A DNA stretch of 64,000 nt from Chrysomallon squamiferum (taxonomy: Eukaryota > Mollusca > Gastropoda > Neomphalida > Peltospiridae). The stretch covers positions 13,906,476 through 13,970,475 of the forward strand of contig CM022665.1 in the NCBI GenBank assembly GCA_012295275.1. The letters are read 5' to 3'. The notes under the pieces are model-generated. The model did no database searches, had not been told where the DNA came from, and worked only from the letters and a program-made list of their open reading frames with translations. A program made the position numbers and the translations under genes. Position 1 is the stretch's first letter. Each line of letters opens with the position of its first letter. Shown piece by piece: positions 25,801 through 40,000 of the stretch.

Positions 25801-28800
25801 AAAAATTTATAAAATTCATCAATTCTGTACCTTAATATAGTTCTTTTAATATGAATAAAATGTTGAAAGAACTGCATAAATTAATTTAAAAAAATATTAT
25901 TTTTTGTTTCCTTCTTATGTGTATATGTATGTATAAAATATTACTGTCGGTTTTAATCTATCATGTGTTTAATTATTAATAATACAAATGTTTTTGTTTT
26001 TGTTCATTTTAGCATACATTTTGTAAAAAGACCAGGTGCAGTTTTGGATCCTGGAAGTATCCTGTCACGCCTGACACTTGATGATCCTAGTCGAGTACAA
26101 CAGGTCAGAGTTCATTCAGTGTAAAATATCCTAAGATTATTAATTTAGTATACACATATATCTTAATATGGTCTTGGCATTCCTTTATTTCAGTGTAACA
26201 GTAAGTAGTTTCAAGTAAAACTATTGTCTTGTAGCCAGAAAATTTTATAATAATAATAATAATTAAAAAATTAATGAAATTTCTTTCAGTATTTATTCTT
26301 TTCTCTTTTTTTTTTAGTTTCATTTAAATACTTTATTGGGCATTTATAAAATTAGGCCTTTAAATTTCACAGCTTGTTTTTGTTTATTTTATGTATATAT
26401 AATTTTTGATTTGTTTAAAGATATTAAGTCTTGTTTCAGAGACTATTTTAATTTATTTTAATTTATTACTAACTTTTTACAAATTCTCTCTTTAGGCACT
26501 TCCATTTCAGGGCAGCCTTCCAAGCCTACAGAACCCACCAACACATGGGATGAAGCTTCACCAAGTGTTTCAGCGAGCCCGTGCACAGCTGCAAAATGTT
26601 ATGGCAGGCTACATCCTGCCTGAGCCATATTTCAAAGAAAGACTGAAAAACAATGTTTCTGTGCTCATGAAGTGTTTAAAAGATCCGTCACTTCCCCTGC
26701 TTGAATTGCAGGTATGTTAATGATGCTCATCCTTTATATATTTGACATCCAAACATTTTTAATACATTCAGTATATTTGAATATCAAGCATTTTTAACAT
26801 TTATTTTTTTCACAGTAAATGGATTTAAATTTAAGTCCTTTGTATCTTTGATACCCAGACATTTTATTAATAATCAAGATATTTGAATATCAAGCATTAT
26901 ATTTTAAATAAAATTTGTTTCTAAACAAATAAAATGATTTTAATTTACATCCTATGTATATTTGATATCCAGACTGTTTGTTTAAACTCAAAATAACTGA
27001 ATAACAAGCATTTTATTTTACTTTTTTTAATTTTGAACATTTATTTTTATGTAGTGTGGATTTAAATTTATTTGAATTTACTTTTAAATTTTTGTTCATT
27101 TGGATAATTTTATGGTTTCTAATTTTGATGTATTTATAATAGAGTAAGCTCGGTTGAATATGTATTTACTTCAAAAATATGTGTGGTTTTGACAAAACTC
27201 CACATTTCACCTCTGTAATGTGTGTTTTTGTTTGTTTTAGATGCTACCATTTCTGCTAATTTTTAAAATGATAATTGAAAATTTATTCCCATATTTAAAG
27301 ATTTGTATTATTTAGAGAATCTGATGTAATGAAATTATTTAAAAATAAAGTAATAAAAAACATTCAAGCCTTTGTTCAAATTAACATGATCTGTTAATTC
27401 TGAATCCATATAAAATGTAATCAGTAAAGTTCCAAAGAATTTTGAAATTCTAGATTATAAGAAAAGAAAAAGGAAATATTTGTTGTGGTAATTTTATTTT
27501 GTTTCAGGAACTCATTGCTGTGATATCTGGTAGAATTCCAGTGAAAGTGGAGCGAGCTATCCGCAAACTGATGTTGTCATACTCCAGTAATATTACCTCA
27601 GTTCTCTGTCAGTTTCCTAGTCAACAGGTATGTAGCTTTCAACAGAAGGAATAAATCTATACTATAGGAAGAAGAAAAAAGTGTTTTGTTTTTTATCTCT
27701 GGTTATATGGTTTTGTACATTTGGCTTAGAACCATGTAAATCATCAGACAGAAATCATTATAACAGGCTACTCATTTCAAGTTAACAGCAAAGGATCTTC
27801 TGTTTAAATTTAAACCAATATATAACATTGGTCTTGGATATCTTTCCTATGATTGGAAATAACCCAGCAGGATTCATCTTGCCATCTGTTACAACAGGAT
27901 TACAAAAATAAAATATCTTTCATTAGGATATCATTGTTATCTTTTCTATTTCAGATTGCCAATGTAATAGATAGCTATGCAGCCACACTGACAAAAAGGA
28001 CTGAGAGAGATGTGTTCTTTATGACAACTCAAAGCATTGTTCAGCTGGTTCAGAGATACCGCAGTGGGATCAGAGGTCACATGAAGTCAGTTGTACAGGA
28101 CATCCTCCGACAGTACATCAACATAGAAATACAGTTCCAACATGGTATTAATTATTCATATATCTCTTTTTTTTAATCCTTTCACGACAGCATTGATTAG
28201 AGACAGTTCATTTCAAAGATATCAGCTATGGCAGGCCAGTGTTTCTAAGTTACCTGAACTATCTCCATTTGTTTTGGGTCTTCACATTGAGTAACAGTTT
28301 CGTTTATGCATGCAAATACAGATTGTTGGTTTCCTGTAAACAGATTTATAGTGTTTAAAAATATTCATTAACTGTATAGTACCTGGTATAGTGGAGATTA
28401 GTCTGAATTTATATTTTACACTAACAGTGATGATAAGATGATGACAATCAATATTCACAAATATAGGGAATGTTAGTACCATGATGTCTGATGTTGGTTG
28501 TGACCATGAAAATACATGCACTATATCTAATTTATAATACAAATACGCTACATCTAACTTATTTTCTAGGGAACTATGACAAGTGTGTATGTCAACTGCG
28601 TGAGAAAAATAAGGATGACATGATGACAGTTGTTGCCACCATTTTTTCAAATCTTGCTGTGCAGCAGAAAAATACTCTAGTGATTATGTTGATAGTAAGT
28701 GTAATGTATTGTTGTTATTGGGTGGATAGTAAGTGTTTGATGAATTACTAGTATTTTTATTGGTAGTAAGTGAAATGTATTGCTAGTAATTTTGTTGATA

Positions 28801-31800
28801 GTAAGTGAAATGTATTGCTAGTAATTGTGTTGATAGTAAGTGAAATGTATTTCTAGTTATTTTGTTGATAATAAGTTTAATGTATTGTTGATTATTGTGT
28901 GGACAGAAACTGTTTGATGTATTACTAGTAATTTTATTCATAGTAAGCGAAATGCATTACTAAGAAGTTTGTTGATAGTAAGTCAAAATGTATTACTAGT
29001 AATTTTGTATGATAGTAAGTGTAATTTATTGTTGGTCATTATGTGGACAGTAAGTGTTTGATATGTTGTTCATAGTAAGTGAAATGTATCACTAGTTATG
29101 TTAATAGTATGTATGTAATTTTGTTTGCTAGTCATTAAATAGATAATAAATATATGTTTATTCTAGTCATTATGATGACAGCAAATAGTGTTGTTAACTA
29201 AATGATTTTTTTTCTGTAGTGTTAATATTAATTTTTGCTTCTTACTTATAGTGTCAGTGTTTTATATATTTTGTATAATTTACTGTGAGTAATTCTGAAG
29301 CTATAATATGAAATAAATTTATTTAGTAATAATACATTTTAAATGTATAAAATATATTTATTGCATAGGACCATCTGTGTGGGAAAGAGCCTGGTGTTAC
29401 AGATGAGTTGGCTAATGTGCTTAATGATTTAACACAGCTCAACAAGAAAGAAAATGCCAAGGTAGCACTGAGAGCTAGACAGGTAAATAAAGCTGTTTTT
29501 AAATTTACTAGGTAAATATAATGGGTAATAAAGGTATTTTTTAATTTAGTGGCATAAAATTTTGAAAGGTGAGAAAAGTTTTTATTTTATTTTATAGGTG
29601 AAAAATTTAGACAATACAATAAAAGTATTTTAACTCATTCACTGGATAATAAATTGAGAGTACCTAATTTTTCAGATAACAGTAAAATATATATTTTATT
29701 AAAAGAAAAATATAAAAAAAATGAATGAAGTTTAGTTAATTTAAATTAGCAAAATGTGTTAAGGGATACTAAGTTACAACCTGCACCATCTGAATGTGGA
29801 AAATAAATTAAAAATTAACAAAAATAATTTCTGTTATTATTTTTTCTTGAACTTGTAAAATTTAAAAGAATTAGTTTTTATTTAGCTTTATTTATTACTC
29901 TTTTCTTCTCTGTATTTTTTTTTTTTTTTTCTCGTTCTTTGTCATTTTTATATGTTTTTATTTTTATTTATTTATTTATTATTATTATTATTATTATTTT
30001 TTTTTTTTTTTCCAGTTTTTGAACTTAGTTTTTCTAAATTAATGTCAAAGTAATTTTTCATATGTTTTCTCATTCTAACCCATACATTTTTAATTCAGAG
30101 TAATGATAATGACTGTGTTTATTATATATGTTGATGTTTAGGTGTTAATTGCTGCCCATCAACCACCATATGAACTTAGACACAATCAGATGGAATCCAT
30201 CTTCTTGTCAGCCATTGACATGTATGGCCATGACTTCTGTCCAGAAAATCTACAGGTTTGTGTTCTGTCATTTAAGACTAGTATATTGTAAATTTACAAT
30301 ATCATATTTTATGTCATATTTCTTAGATTTTTATGAAATGATAGTATTTAAATGTAAAAGTGTGTTTTTATGTTTACTAATATTTAATTCAGACAGAAAA
30401 CTAAAATGTTTGTTCAAATAAAACAGAACTGAAGCTTTAATTAATTAAATATAGAATTTTCGTGTAAAAAAAATAGCATTAGAAAGAAATATATAGACTT
30501 AACATTTCTGAACTTTTCTCTTCTCCTGTAGGAGGAACATTTTCAAAATTTAACTGCTTACTTCATTATTTTGCTCATACTGTGTTTTAAAATGGCATTC
30601 ATATAAAATGTTAATTGCTCTCATTTTATCTGTATGTATTTATTACTATATTATTTAAGTTATTATTATCTCAACTTCACAGTAGCTCTTTCCTAAGCTT
30701 ATAGAGTAAACAGTTACATAAACACATGTGAACATATTTGTTACAGAAACTGATTAATTCAGAGACAGCCATATACGATGTGCTTCAAGAATTCTTTTAC
30801 CATCCCAACTCCTTGGTCAGGATTGCAGCATTAGAGGTTTGAACTATAATGAACAAAAACAATTCAGGGATCATGGAATATTTGTTAACATTGTTTTGAT
30901 GGGTAATTGTCTTTACAGGAGGTGTGTTATTTGTAAAGACATGAAATTCAGAACTGGGAATATATTTTGATCAACAAAATAATTTTAGTTTTCTTTTAGT
31001 TGGATTAGTACTGTAATGTAACATGTGAAAATACTTCATGATCAATTACTGTTTTGTTCAGTTTATACATTATTCTTATATTTGTATCAACAGAATTTAT
31101 TTAAATTTTGAATTTTTAATAACCATTAGTTTGTTAACATCACTGTTTTTAAAATTAAATAGTGTGTTTTAAAAAAAAAACTTATAAACTTTAATTCTTA
31201 ATTAAGTTCTAAAGATGTATTACAACAAACTGACTGAATGTCATAATTCTATTATGTAAAAAATTTAATTAAATTTGTATATCTATTTTAAATTTATTGG
31301 AATTCTTTCATGTACAGAACTTATAAATTTTATCTTTTAAATCAGTTTTGGAACTGATAGAAAATAATACTTTATCTCTACTGCATTAATTTAACTCCAT
31401 AATCATTTTGAGTTAAGGTTAATTAAAAAACAAATGATATATAATACTAGTTTATAACTGTATAATTAAACACTTCATGAGCACAGAAACATTGTTTTTC
31501 TGTTGTAGGTTTATGTAAGAAGAGCTTATATTGCTTATGAACTGCACTGTCTACAACACTGTGTCTCTGAGAGTGGTTTGTGTGTTGTAGAATTCAGATT
31601 TCTTTTACCAAGATCACATCCCAACAGGTATTTTCCTTATGTTGTTTTGGATCGTTAAGTATACATGTGACTATATTACATATCAAAAAGTCATTTTGTT
31701 TGTTTTTATAAGACTTGGTAATAAATCTAAAACTAGTACACAGAAGTATTAAAAACTTATTTTTTATTTAGGCACTTTAGTGTGTATAATATATTTAACT

Positions 31801-34800
31801 TTAGAGACATAGATGATATATGTATTATAGACAGAAAAGCAGACACACACATGAACACATTTTCAAAAGTATGAAATGAAAAATAAAAAACTGTGATTTT
31901 TGTATCACTTTCTACAGACATACAAAAATACATAAAAGATACGTAAGAAAATAATTTGAAAAATTAAATAAGCAGGTTTACTATGTAATAAAATTTGATC
32001 ACCAACGTCTAACTTCAGGCTGATGGTCACACGTTTTGACACCGGACTGCGTAACTTGTCAGCAATTGATGAAGAAGCTGCCAGGGCTGATCAGTATGAG
32101 GAATCACCTCTGTGTCAGAGAATGGGAGTAATGGCTGCATTTTCTTCATTCCAGGAGTGTCAAAAGTAAATTATTTTATTATATATGTTTAATAAATAGT
32201 AAAAAGTCTTCCTGAAATGTTCAAAGCAACTGAAATGTTCAAAAACATTTTCAGAACAAATCTAAAATAATTTATTTTAAGAATGATGTTAGTACTTCTG
32301 TAATTTATTTCCAGATATTGTAATAAACAGTCAAACAAAAATGTGTGTAAGAATAGTTAATGTGTTACAGATTTAAAAAACAAAAAACATTTGATAAACC
32401 AGTGCTCATTTCTTTCCCTAATCTCCTATCAGATTATATCATACATTTTTATTTATTATTTTCAAACTATTTAAAAAAATCTTTGGCCATTGCTATTTTA
32501 ATTCTAACTGTCAAAAAAAGCATTAACATATGTTTATTTACACTTTAATTCCTCTTTGACAGAATGATAAAATGTGAGAGATAAATGAATTAATGTTTCT
32601 GTTGTTTTCAGTCATTTCAATGAGCTGGTAGAACGGTTCTCACTTGATACCCCTCCTCAGAGTCCACTTCTGTCTGATGATGAAAACTTACTGGATGAGG
32701 AGTGTGCTTCACTGCAGGTATTCTTCTGTCAAAGTTGTGTTCCATTTTTTAACATCCTGGTACAATTATCAACATCCAGCTTAATACATTTTATTTATAT
32801 TCCAAGATATTTGTCAGTGCTGTCACTTTTGTACATGTATAATTACCAGTATTTTGAGCACCTCAACACATATTATTAATATTGTGAGATGCACATCAGC
32901 ATGGTGAGATCCATATGTCAAGATTCTTCATATTTATCAGCACTTCCTCATTTGGTTTAATCTTCAAAATTAAGGCACATTTGTTATCAAAATATATATA
33001 TATATATGCATATCATTTGATTAATAATGTTTCTACAGACACTACAACTGTCACGTTAGAGAAAGCTTTAGCTCACACTAGGACTTTCCTTTCAAACAAA
33101 TGTTTGCTGTATTTCCAGAGTCTGTCAGATGTAGATGATCCCATACACATCATCAATGTTGCTATCAAATATGACACCTTCATTGAAGACGATGATCTGG
33201 CTGAAACTTTCCAAGAATTCTGTAAAGAAAAGGTAAAACTTTGTTACATAACTCACAAACAGATATCCATGATTTGCTTTTATATTTGGTGGATTTGTGT
33301 GTCCTTTAATCCTACCTATCATAGGTTTGCTAGGATAAAAACTGCCAAATCTGTTTCAAGAAGTCATTTTTTTAATTTTTAGATACTGACACTCAACACC
33401 TTATCCTCACATGAGAATTGATCTATCATCATTTTAGTATTTCCAACAGCTTCCTTATTTGTAGTACTTATAAATGTTTGCTGTATTTATAAATATATAA
33501 TCTTCAGACTGTGCAACTGGGATTGTGATACAGTGCTGATTATATTATTTGTAAATATTTAACTTAATTTGTTTTCAGGCTTCCAGAATGTATGACAGAG
33601 GAATCAGAAGAGTAACATTTGTTGTTCTCTACAAGGTAATAGATCTTTTATTACATTTTCAAATCATAATGCAAAATCTATAGGAATTCTCTGAAAGAAT
33701 TTTCCCTCTAATTTGTTGTTACTCTAATTTGTTGTTACTGTGCCACAAAAATTATAAAACTTAAAATCTGTTTCTTTTGCTGTTAAACACTATGACTTGT
33801 TCATAAGATTTATTTTAAAATTTTATATACATTTGTTTTAGGCATTAGAAATATTGATACAGAGTTACTGTATGGTTAAATAAAAAGGTCATTTAATGGT
33901 AGTAATCAGAATTTAGTACAATTTTATACTAACTTAAGTATTTATATTTTTCAACCAAAATATGGTTGTTGTTTGTTGTTGTTTTGTTTTTGTTGTTGTT
34001 GTTTAAATTATTTCTTTATAAAAGTAGTCCATGAATAATTAAACACAAATATATTTTTTTTAATTAGACTTGTCAAATATATAATTAACTGAATATTAAT
34101 GTAATTCATTTTATATTCAAATGAAATAACAGTTATAAATTATTGAAATTAAACAGTAATTTTTTTATTTCTTATTTAAAAAAAAAAAATCCAATTCCAA
34201 GTTCATAATCAAATTATGGCAACTCATTTTCAACTTTTGCTGTAATTGATGGAGTGGGATGAATATTACTGCAAATATTTGATAATTGATAATTAACCCA
34301 TCTCTGGATAAAATATTACCAGACTTAATTTTTAAATTATTATTTTCTTTCAGAGGACAGTTCCAAAATATTTCACCTATAGAGCAAAATTTGAGGTAAA
34401 TTCTTTTAATATACACATGGTTTTTATCTTTTATTTCAGTTTTTTTCATTTTGATATTTGTGCTTTAAGCCACTAGTCATTTTTCATGTAAAAGATTAAA
34501 GTAAATATATTGGAATTCCCATTGAATAGTTTGAAATTTAATAATTAGACCTGTTATAGGAAGGAAACTGGTGTTTTTGGTAAATCAGCTTCAGTTACTA
34601 GTAAGTAAATTGTTTTCTATGAGTGGATTTGTCTTTCAAGTTAGTAATTTGAAGTTTCTTTAATTAGAATAGTGTATCTGTTGAGTAGATTTGAATTCAC
34701 AATAAGAAATTTGATTTTCCAGTAAGCAGATTTGAGTTTCTGTTAAGGAGATTTGAGTTTACAGTAAGCAACCTGAAGTTTCCACTTTCAAAATAACTAA

Positions 34801-35342
34801 ATGTTCAGAGGTTAATAAACAGAATAATATAAAGTGCACTTCTTGATTGTTTGGTTGTGTGTTATCTACATTTTGGTTTTTATAACTATCAGAATTCTAT
34901 AAATATCCCTGTGAAAAAAAATCAACCAAAAAAAATTCCTTGAGATGTCTGAAATAGATTTTCTTCTTTTAATTTAAAAATTATTCTATGATTTATTTAC
35001 ATATCCTTGTTTCATTGCATTTCCTTCTGAAAACCTAGAATGTCCTTGAAAATAATACAGTATGAAGTATAAGAGCTCTGTTACAGGTGATAACTTAAAA
35101 TATGTTGAGATCCATGATAACAGTAATTAGAATATATTTTATTTTTAATCAGTTAATTTGTTTATATATGTCCAAATTATTATTGTTGTATTTGTTTTTG
35201 TAATTGTTGTTGTTGTTGTTTTAGTGAATGTTATACTTATTGTTATTAATATCTTTGTTGTATTATTTTTTATTGTTGTTTTTAGTGATAAAATAGACAG
35301 ACAGGTATTCCTAATAAATAGTAAAAAGTCAAAATATTTGTC

Positions 35343-35373
<31 letters not shown>

Positions 35374-36985
35374 GTACTGCAAATTTTAAGTTACCTCGAA
35401 TGTCAGGTGTTCCACTTTGGATTAATAATGTGCAAGTATGATTTGGTTTTGTTAGGATACATTTTAAAAGCTTCATGCTTCATATACTTACATTAACTAA
35501 TATTTGTTTTTTATAATGTTAATTGTTTTATTTTCTCTTAGTAAAATGTTATGTTAAAAATAATTTAATTTTGAGATTTTGTTTCCATTTTTCTTTTATT
35601 TTCTTTTATTTTCTTTCATTTATTTATTTTCTTTTTTTTTTTTCTTATTGTAAAGTTGTATCAGCACAAAGTTGTGAGATCACAAGATGTAAGTTGGTTA
35701 TAATTTAAATTTTCCTTTTTTTTTTCCTTTTTATTATTTAAATTTAAATTTAAATTTATTTATTATTAATTTTTTTTTAAATTATTATTTTTTTTAGTTA
35801 TAATGTTGTTTTTGTACTATTTTATTATTACTTAAAATTATTTATAAAAATTGCTTTCATTAATAAAATGTGTTTAATATTTGTTTTAGTGAAAAGTAAA
35901 TTTGAAATGACTTATTCTATTTTTCTTTTTTTTTTTAAAGAGTGTTACAGGGATGGGTAACCTTTTTTTCAGTATAGTCATTGGATAGCTGAATGAAAAA
36001 GTAATTTCATCACGCCATGGGTAAATTGAGAAATAAGATTTTAAAAGAAAATAAATTATTTTGAACTTGTTATTGAAAATATCAGCTGGTAACACTGATG
36101 GAAGGAATGGACAATTGTTTATTTGACAACAGAATATATTAATTTTATTCAGTTAAATTGCATCATACTTTCAGTAAAGGTCTGCACATAATTTAGGATT
36201 GCTACTTCAAAGCACGCTACTTTTTTGTTATTAGCAGCAAGGGAGATGTTATATGCACCTAGTGATAGACAGGAAAACCTATACCATGACTTTTGATAAA
36301 CTATTTATGGGGCACTGGTTGTAATAGGAAACAGCCCAGTAAGAGACAGAGACAGTTTGGCCCTTGACCTACAGTGCATTATGATAGAGTATAATCCCTA
36401 TACCACCCATAGGTTACTGTTAATTCAGTCTTAGAGTGGAACAAAAAATAATAAATTCCAGAATGGAAGCAGGGTTACCCACCTTGTTTTTAGGCAGTGT
36501 AATAATACAAATATATATAAAAAAAAACACGAATGAATGTGAGAGAAGAATGCATTGATTTAAAAGTGAAATACATTTTAAAAATTGTTTCCAAGTGAAA
36601 AGAATTTTGGTTTATTTTTTTTAATCTTTCGTAACTAATTTCAGATAATATTAGGATGTGTACTTTTAATCAAATAAAACTCAAGCTTTTTCTTAATACT
36701 TTTAGATATTTTTCTTTAGTAATTTTCGTCAAATTAACTTTTATATCTTACTAATAACTTTGGGTTTTATAATTTTTATGCATATTTTCTAGAACCTATA
36801 TTTTAAATTATTTAATATTTTCTTTTTTTTTTTCAATTATAATCTCCATAATGATTGATAAATTTAATAAGATCTGGTTGTCTTATTTTATTTTTGCTAT
36901 TTGTTGCACCCAAATTGAAATACTTTTTATTATCTTAAAGAAAAAATATATTTGGGTGGTGTTTTCATTATTCTTTTTTCTATCT

Positions 36986-37036
<51 letters not shown>

Positions 37037-40000
37037 ATTTCTTTTTTTTTAATGTTACTTGCCTAAAAAGTAAAGAGAATGTACTCTTTAACTTTTTCAG
37101 TTATTTGCCAAAATGATAAATATATATTTTTAATTAAAGTATTTAAACATATAAATAATTTAAACATTTTAATTCTTTTTATTATATTTTTTATTTTTAT
37201 TCCAAGTGCTGTGTTCACATTCGCTGTGTTCACATTCATATGTGTAATTAATTTCTTGGATTTAAAACTGATGCTTGAAATCACATGTTCCTTTACAAAC
37301 AAGACCCAAAATCCACACATATACTTTAATATACATAAAAACACTGACATAAAATTTACATAACAAGCATACATATCTGTATTACACCAAAACTATTCTG
37401 TCATTATTTTTAATGCAAACTATCATTAATTGACTAACTGTTTAAAAAGTAAATTCCATGTACTAGGCTTGTCATAATTTGTTTCTGCTTTTCTTTGAAA
37501 TGGTGGCAGACTGATACTAAGATTCAGCTAATCAGCCATCTGACAAATGCTTTCATCCCCTGATGGCTCAAACAAGTCTGTCCTAGACTTATTATCCATC
37601 CAATATTCCTTTTTAGTAGTTGTAGATACCTCCATAATATCATTACAATGAGTGATTGTTTAAGCAATAAAATTAAATCTAGTTACATGATTTAGGTTGT
37701 TTTGTTGGATTCAGTTTTTTAATTTGTTAAAATAGATTAGTTCAGTTTGTCTTAGTAGCTTTAGTGTAATTATTGTAACAAATGCAGTTGTTATTTCCAT
37801 ACTCTTTAGTTTGTGTTTGTAATTTAACATTCTTATTAATTAAATGCATGGATTCATGTCATATTGTCTAACGTTTGTACTTTTCTTCTTTTTTGATGTT
37901 TGTTTTGTTATTACTTACTTCTTAACCTTTTTTTCCCCTTAAATCTTTCAGTTTTTGGAAGACAGAATCTATCGTCATTTAGAACCTGCATTAGCTTTTC
38001 AACTTGAAATAAACCGTCTTCGAAACTTTGACCTAGAAGCAGTTCCCACCGCCAACTACATGATGCATTTGTATCTTGGAAAAGCCAAGGTAACTGTAAA
38101 AACAAAACATTTAAAATTTTGTATTTATATAGAAAAAAGTGTGTTTTGATTCAAAATATTCTGTAATATTTCATAAACATTATGCTTACTATATATTGTA
38201 ATACTCTGGGCTGTGAATTGTTTGGATCAGACTGTAGCTTAGTTGCATATAATGCTTTTCTAAACAAGTTATATTCATTGGGAGCCATATGGCTGTTCTG
38301 TGGCCCAGGCACATTTGAAAGAGGCCACAGAATAAAAAATGTGAGAAGAGGATTTTCAGCCTATCTTTTTCTTTTTGTATCTTTGTTTGACAAGTCCTCT
38401 GGAACCTGAGATGAGCTCCTAAAAAGGGCCATAGCCAAACAGAGGTAATACAATCAGTTTTTAATTTGATAGTATAAAACTTGTCATAATAAAGAATTAT
38501 TTTATATTATTATTATTATTATTATTTTTATTTTTTATTTTTTTTTTGACAGGTTGCCAAAGGACAAGAGGTGACAGACTATAGAATGTTTGTCAGATCA
38601 ATCATTAGACATTCTGATCTTGTTACAAGAGTAAGTTGTGTTTTCACTATAAAATCTCTGTGTGTGTCTACATCTATCTGCATGCATAACAGAGATACAG
38701 AAAGCATTAGAAAATAGAATATCAGTTAAATATATTTTCTTGTATTAAATAAGCCTCAATGTTATGTAAGATTTTTTATTTATCATTATTATTATTATTT
38801 ATTTATTTTCTTCTTTTTTTCAAACTAGGAAGCTTCATTTGAATATCTGGAAAATGAGGCAGAAAGAACTCTACTGGAAGCCATGGATTCTCTAGAAGTG
38901 GCCTTTACACATCCACTGGTTGGTTTTTTATTTTCTTACTGTTATTTTAATTCAACAAAGACTTTAAAAGGAATGTCTTAAACATTCATATTAAAATTAA
39001 TCTGTTTTACATTAATTTTTAGGGTATATTTCAAGCATTTTAAGTCTTATTTTTATGACTATGTTAATTCAGATATTATTTTGTTATGAAACACAGTAAA
39101 TTTTGTTTAATTTGAAGTAATATTTAGAGAGCTGTTTTTTTTGGTTGTTTTCACAAATCTTCCAGAAGGACGAAGAGTATAATGCTGTAACAGTGCGGTT
39201 CCACATAATTCTACTCTGTTCACTTTAAAATCTGATGATTTGTTGTCAAGCTCTTTCTTTTTTTTTGAAATGATTATTTTTAGGCAAAACGAACAGATTG
39301 CAATCACATCTTCCTCAACTTTGTGCCAACTTTGACTCTTACAGAACCAGGAAAGGTAAGCAGAAACATAAAAAATGAAAAATCATGAAATGCATTAAAC
39401 TGACTACCATCAGCAAACAGTGAGAGTGAAAAAGAAAAGGGTGGTGGTCCTTAACCTAACCTCAGTTTTTATGTAATATTATACATTTTAATATTGAGCA
39501 GTAGACAAATAGTCTAAACTTCAAAGATTTTTTTTTTTTTCAGGTGCAATGTTTGCTAAAAGTAAAATATGATTTATGTTATATTATTTTTGAACTTTAC
39601 TATTAATAATGATTTCATTTAAGTTAAATAAAATAAAACATTTGTTTGAAATTTACAAAATGGGTTTAAAAGATAATCATTAATTACATAATATACAGAG
39701 AAAATGGGTTCAGTACACTCTGTTGAAATTTCTTATCTGATTTGAACAGCTAGAGGAGACTGTTCGCAGTATGGTTATGAGGTATGGAATCAGACTGTGG
39801 AAAATGAGAGTGCTGCATGCAGAACTAAAATTCACCATCAGGTCAGTTACCAGAGAATCAACCATTTAACATACATTTGCTTTCACTTGATATCAACATG
39901 TGATTTCAGTGTGTGTGTGTGGGGGGGGGGTGAGACAGACAGAGAGAGAGAGAAGGGCAATAGGAATATCATATAGTTCTTAAATAGTTTTTATCAAATG

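Larger units (their letters stand above)
34396..37951 (+). other. ACC intron 31 (3.6 kb), transposon-rich
   Basis: The second longest coding intron. No coding signal. It carries imperfect GTAAG-containing short repeats at about 34600-34780, T runs at 35347-35373 and 36988-37029, and a V-SINE within a hAT-like element at 35948-36486. Confidence 0.7.

Noticed and set aside
28282-28650. 122-codon minus-strand open frame
   Set aside because: It overlaps ACC exon 22 on the opposite strand and has no domain signature; a shadow.
33039-33118. Alternative upstream acceptor for ACC exon 29 (TTCTACAG at 33038) with an open frame through to the exon
   Set aside because: Using it adds 80 nt and breaks phase with exon 28; the 33118 acceptor keeps phase and homology. 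A rare isoform cannot be excluded.
38918-38924. Alternative donor for ACC exon 34 four bases downstream (GGTTG|GTTTTT)
   Set aside because: It would shift phase relative to exon 35; the weak GTTGGT donor at 38919 is the only in-frame choice.
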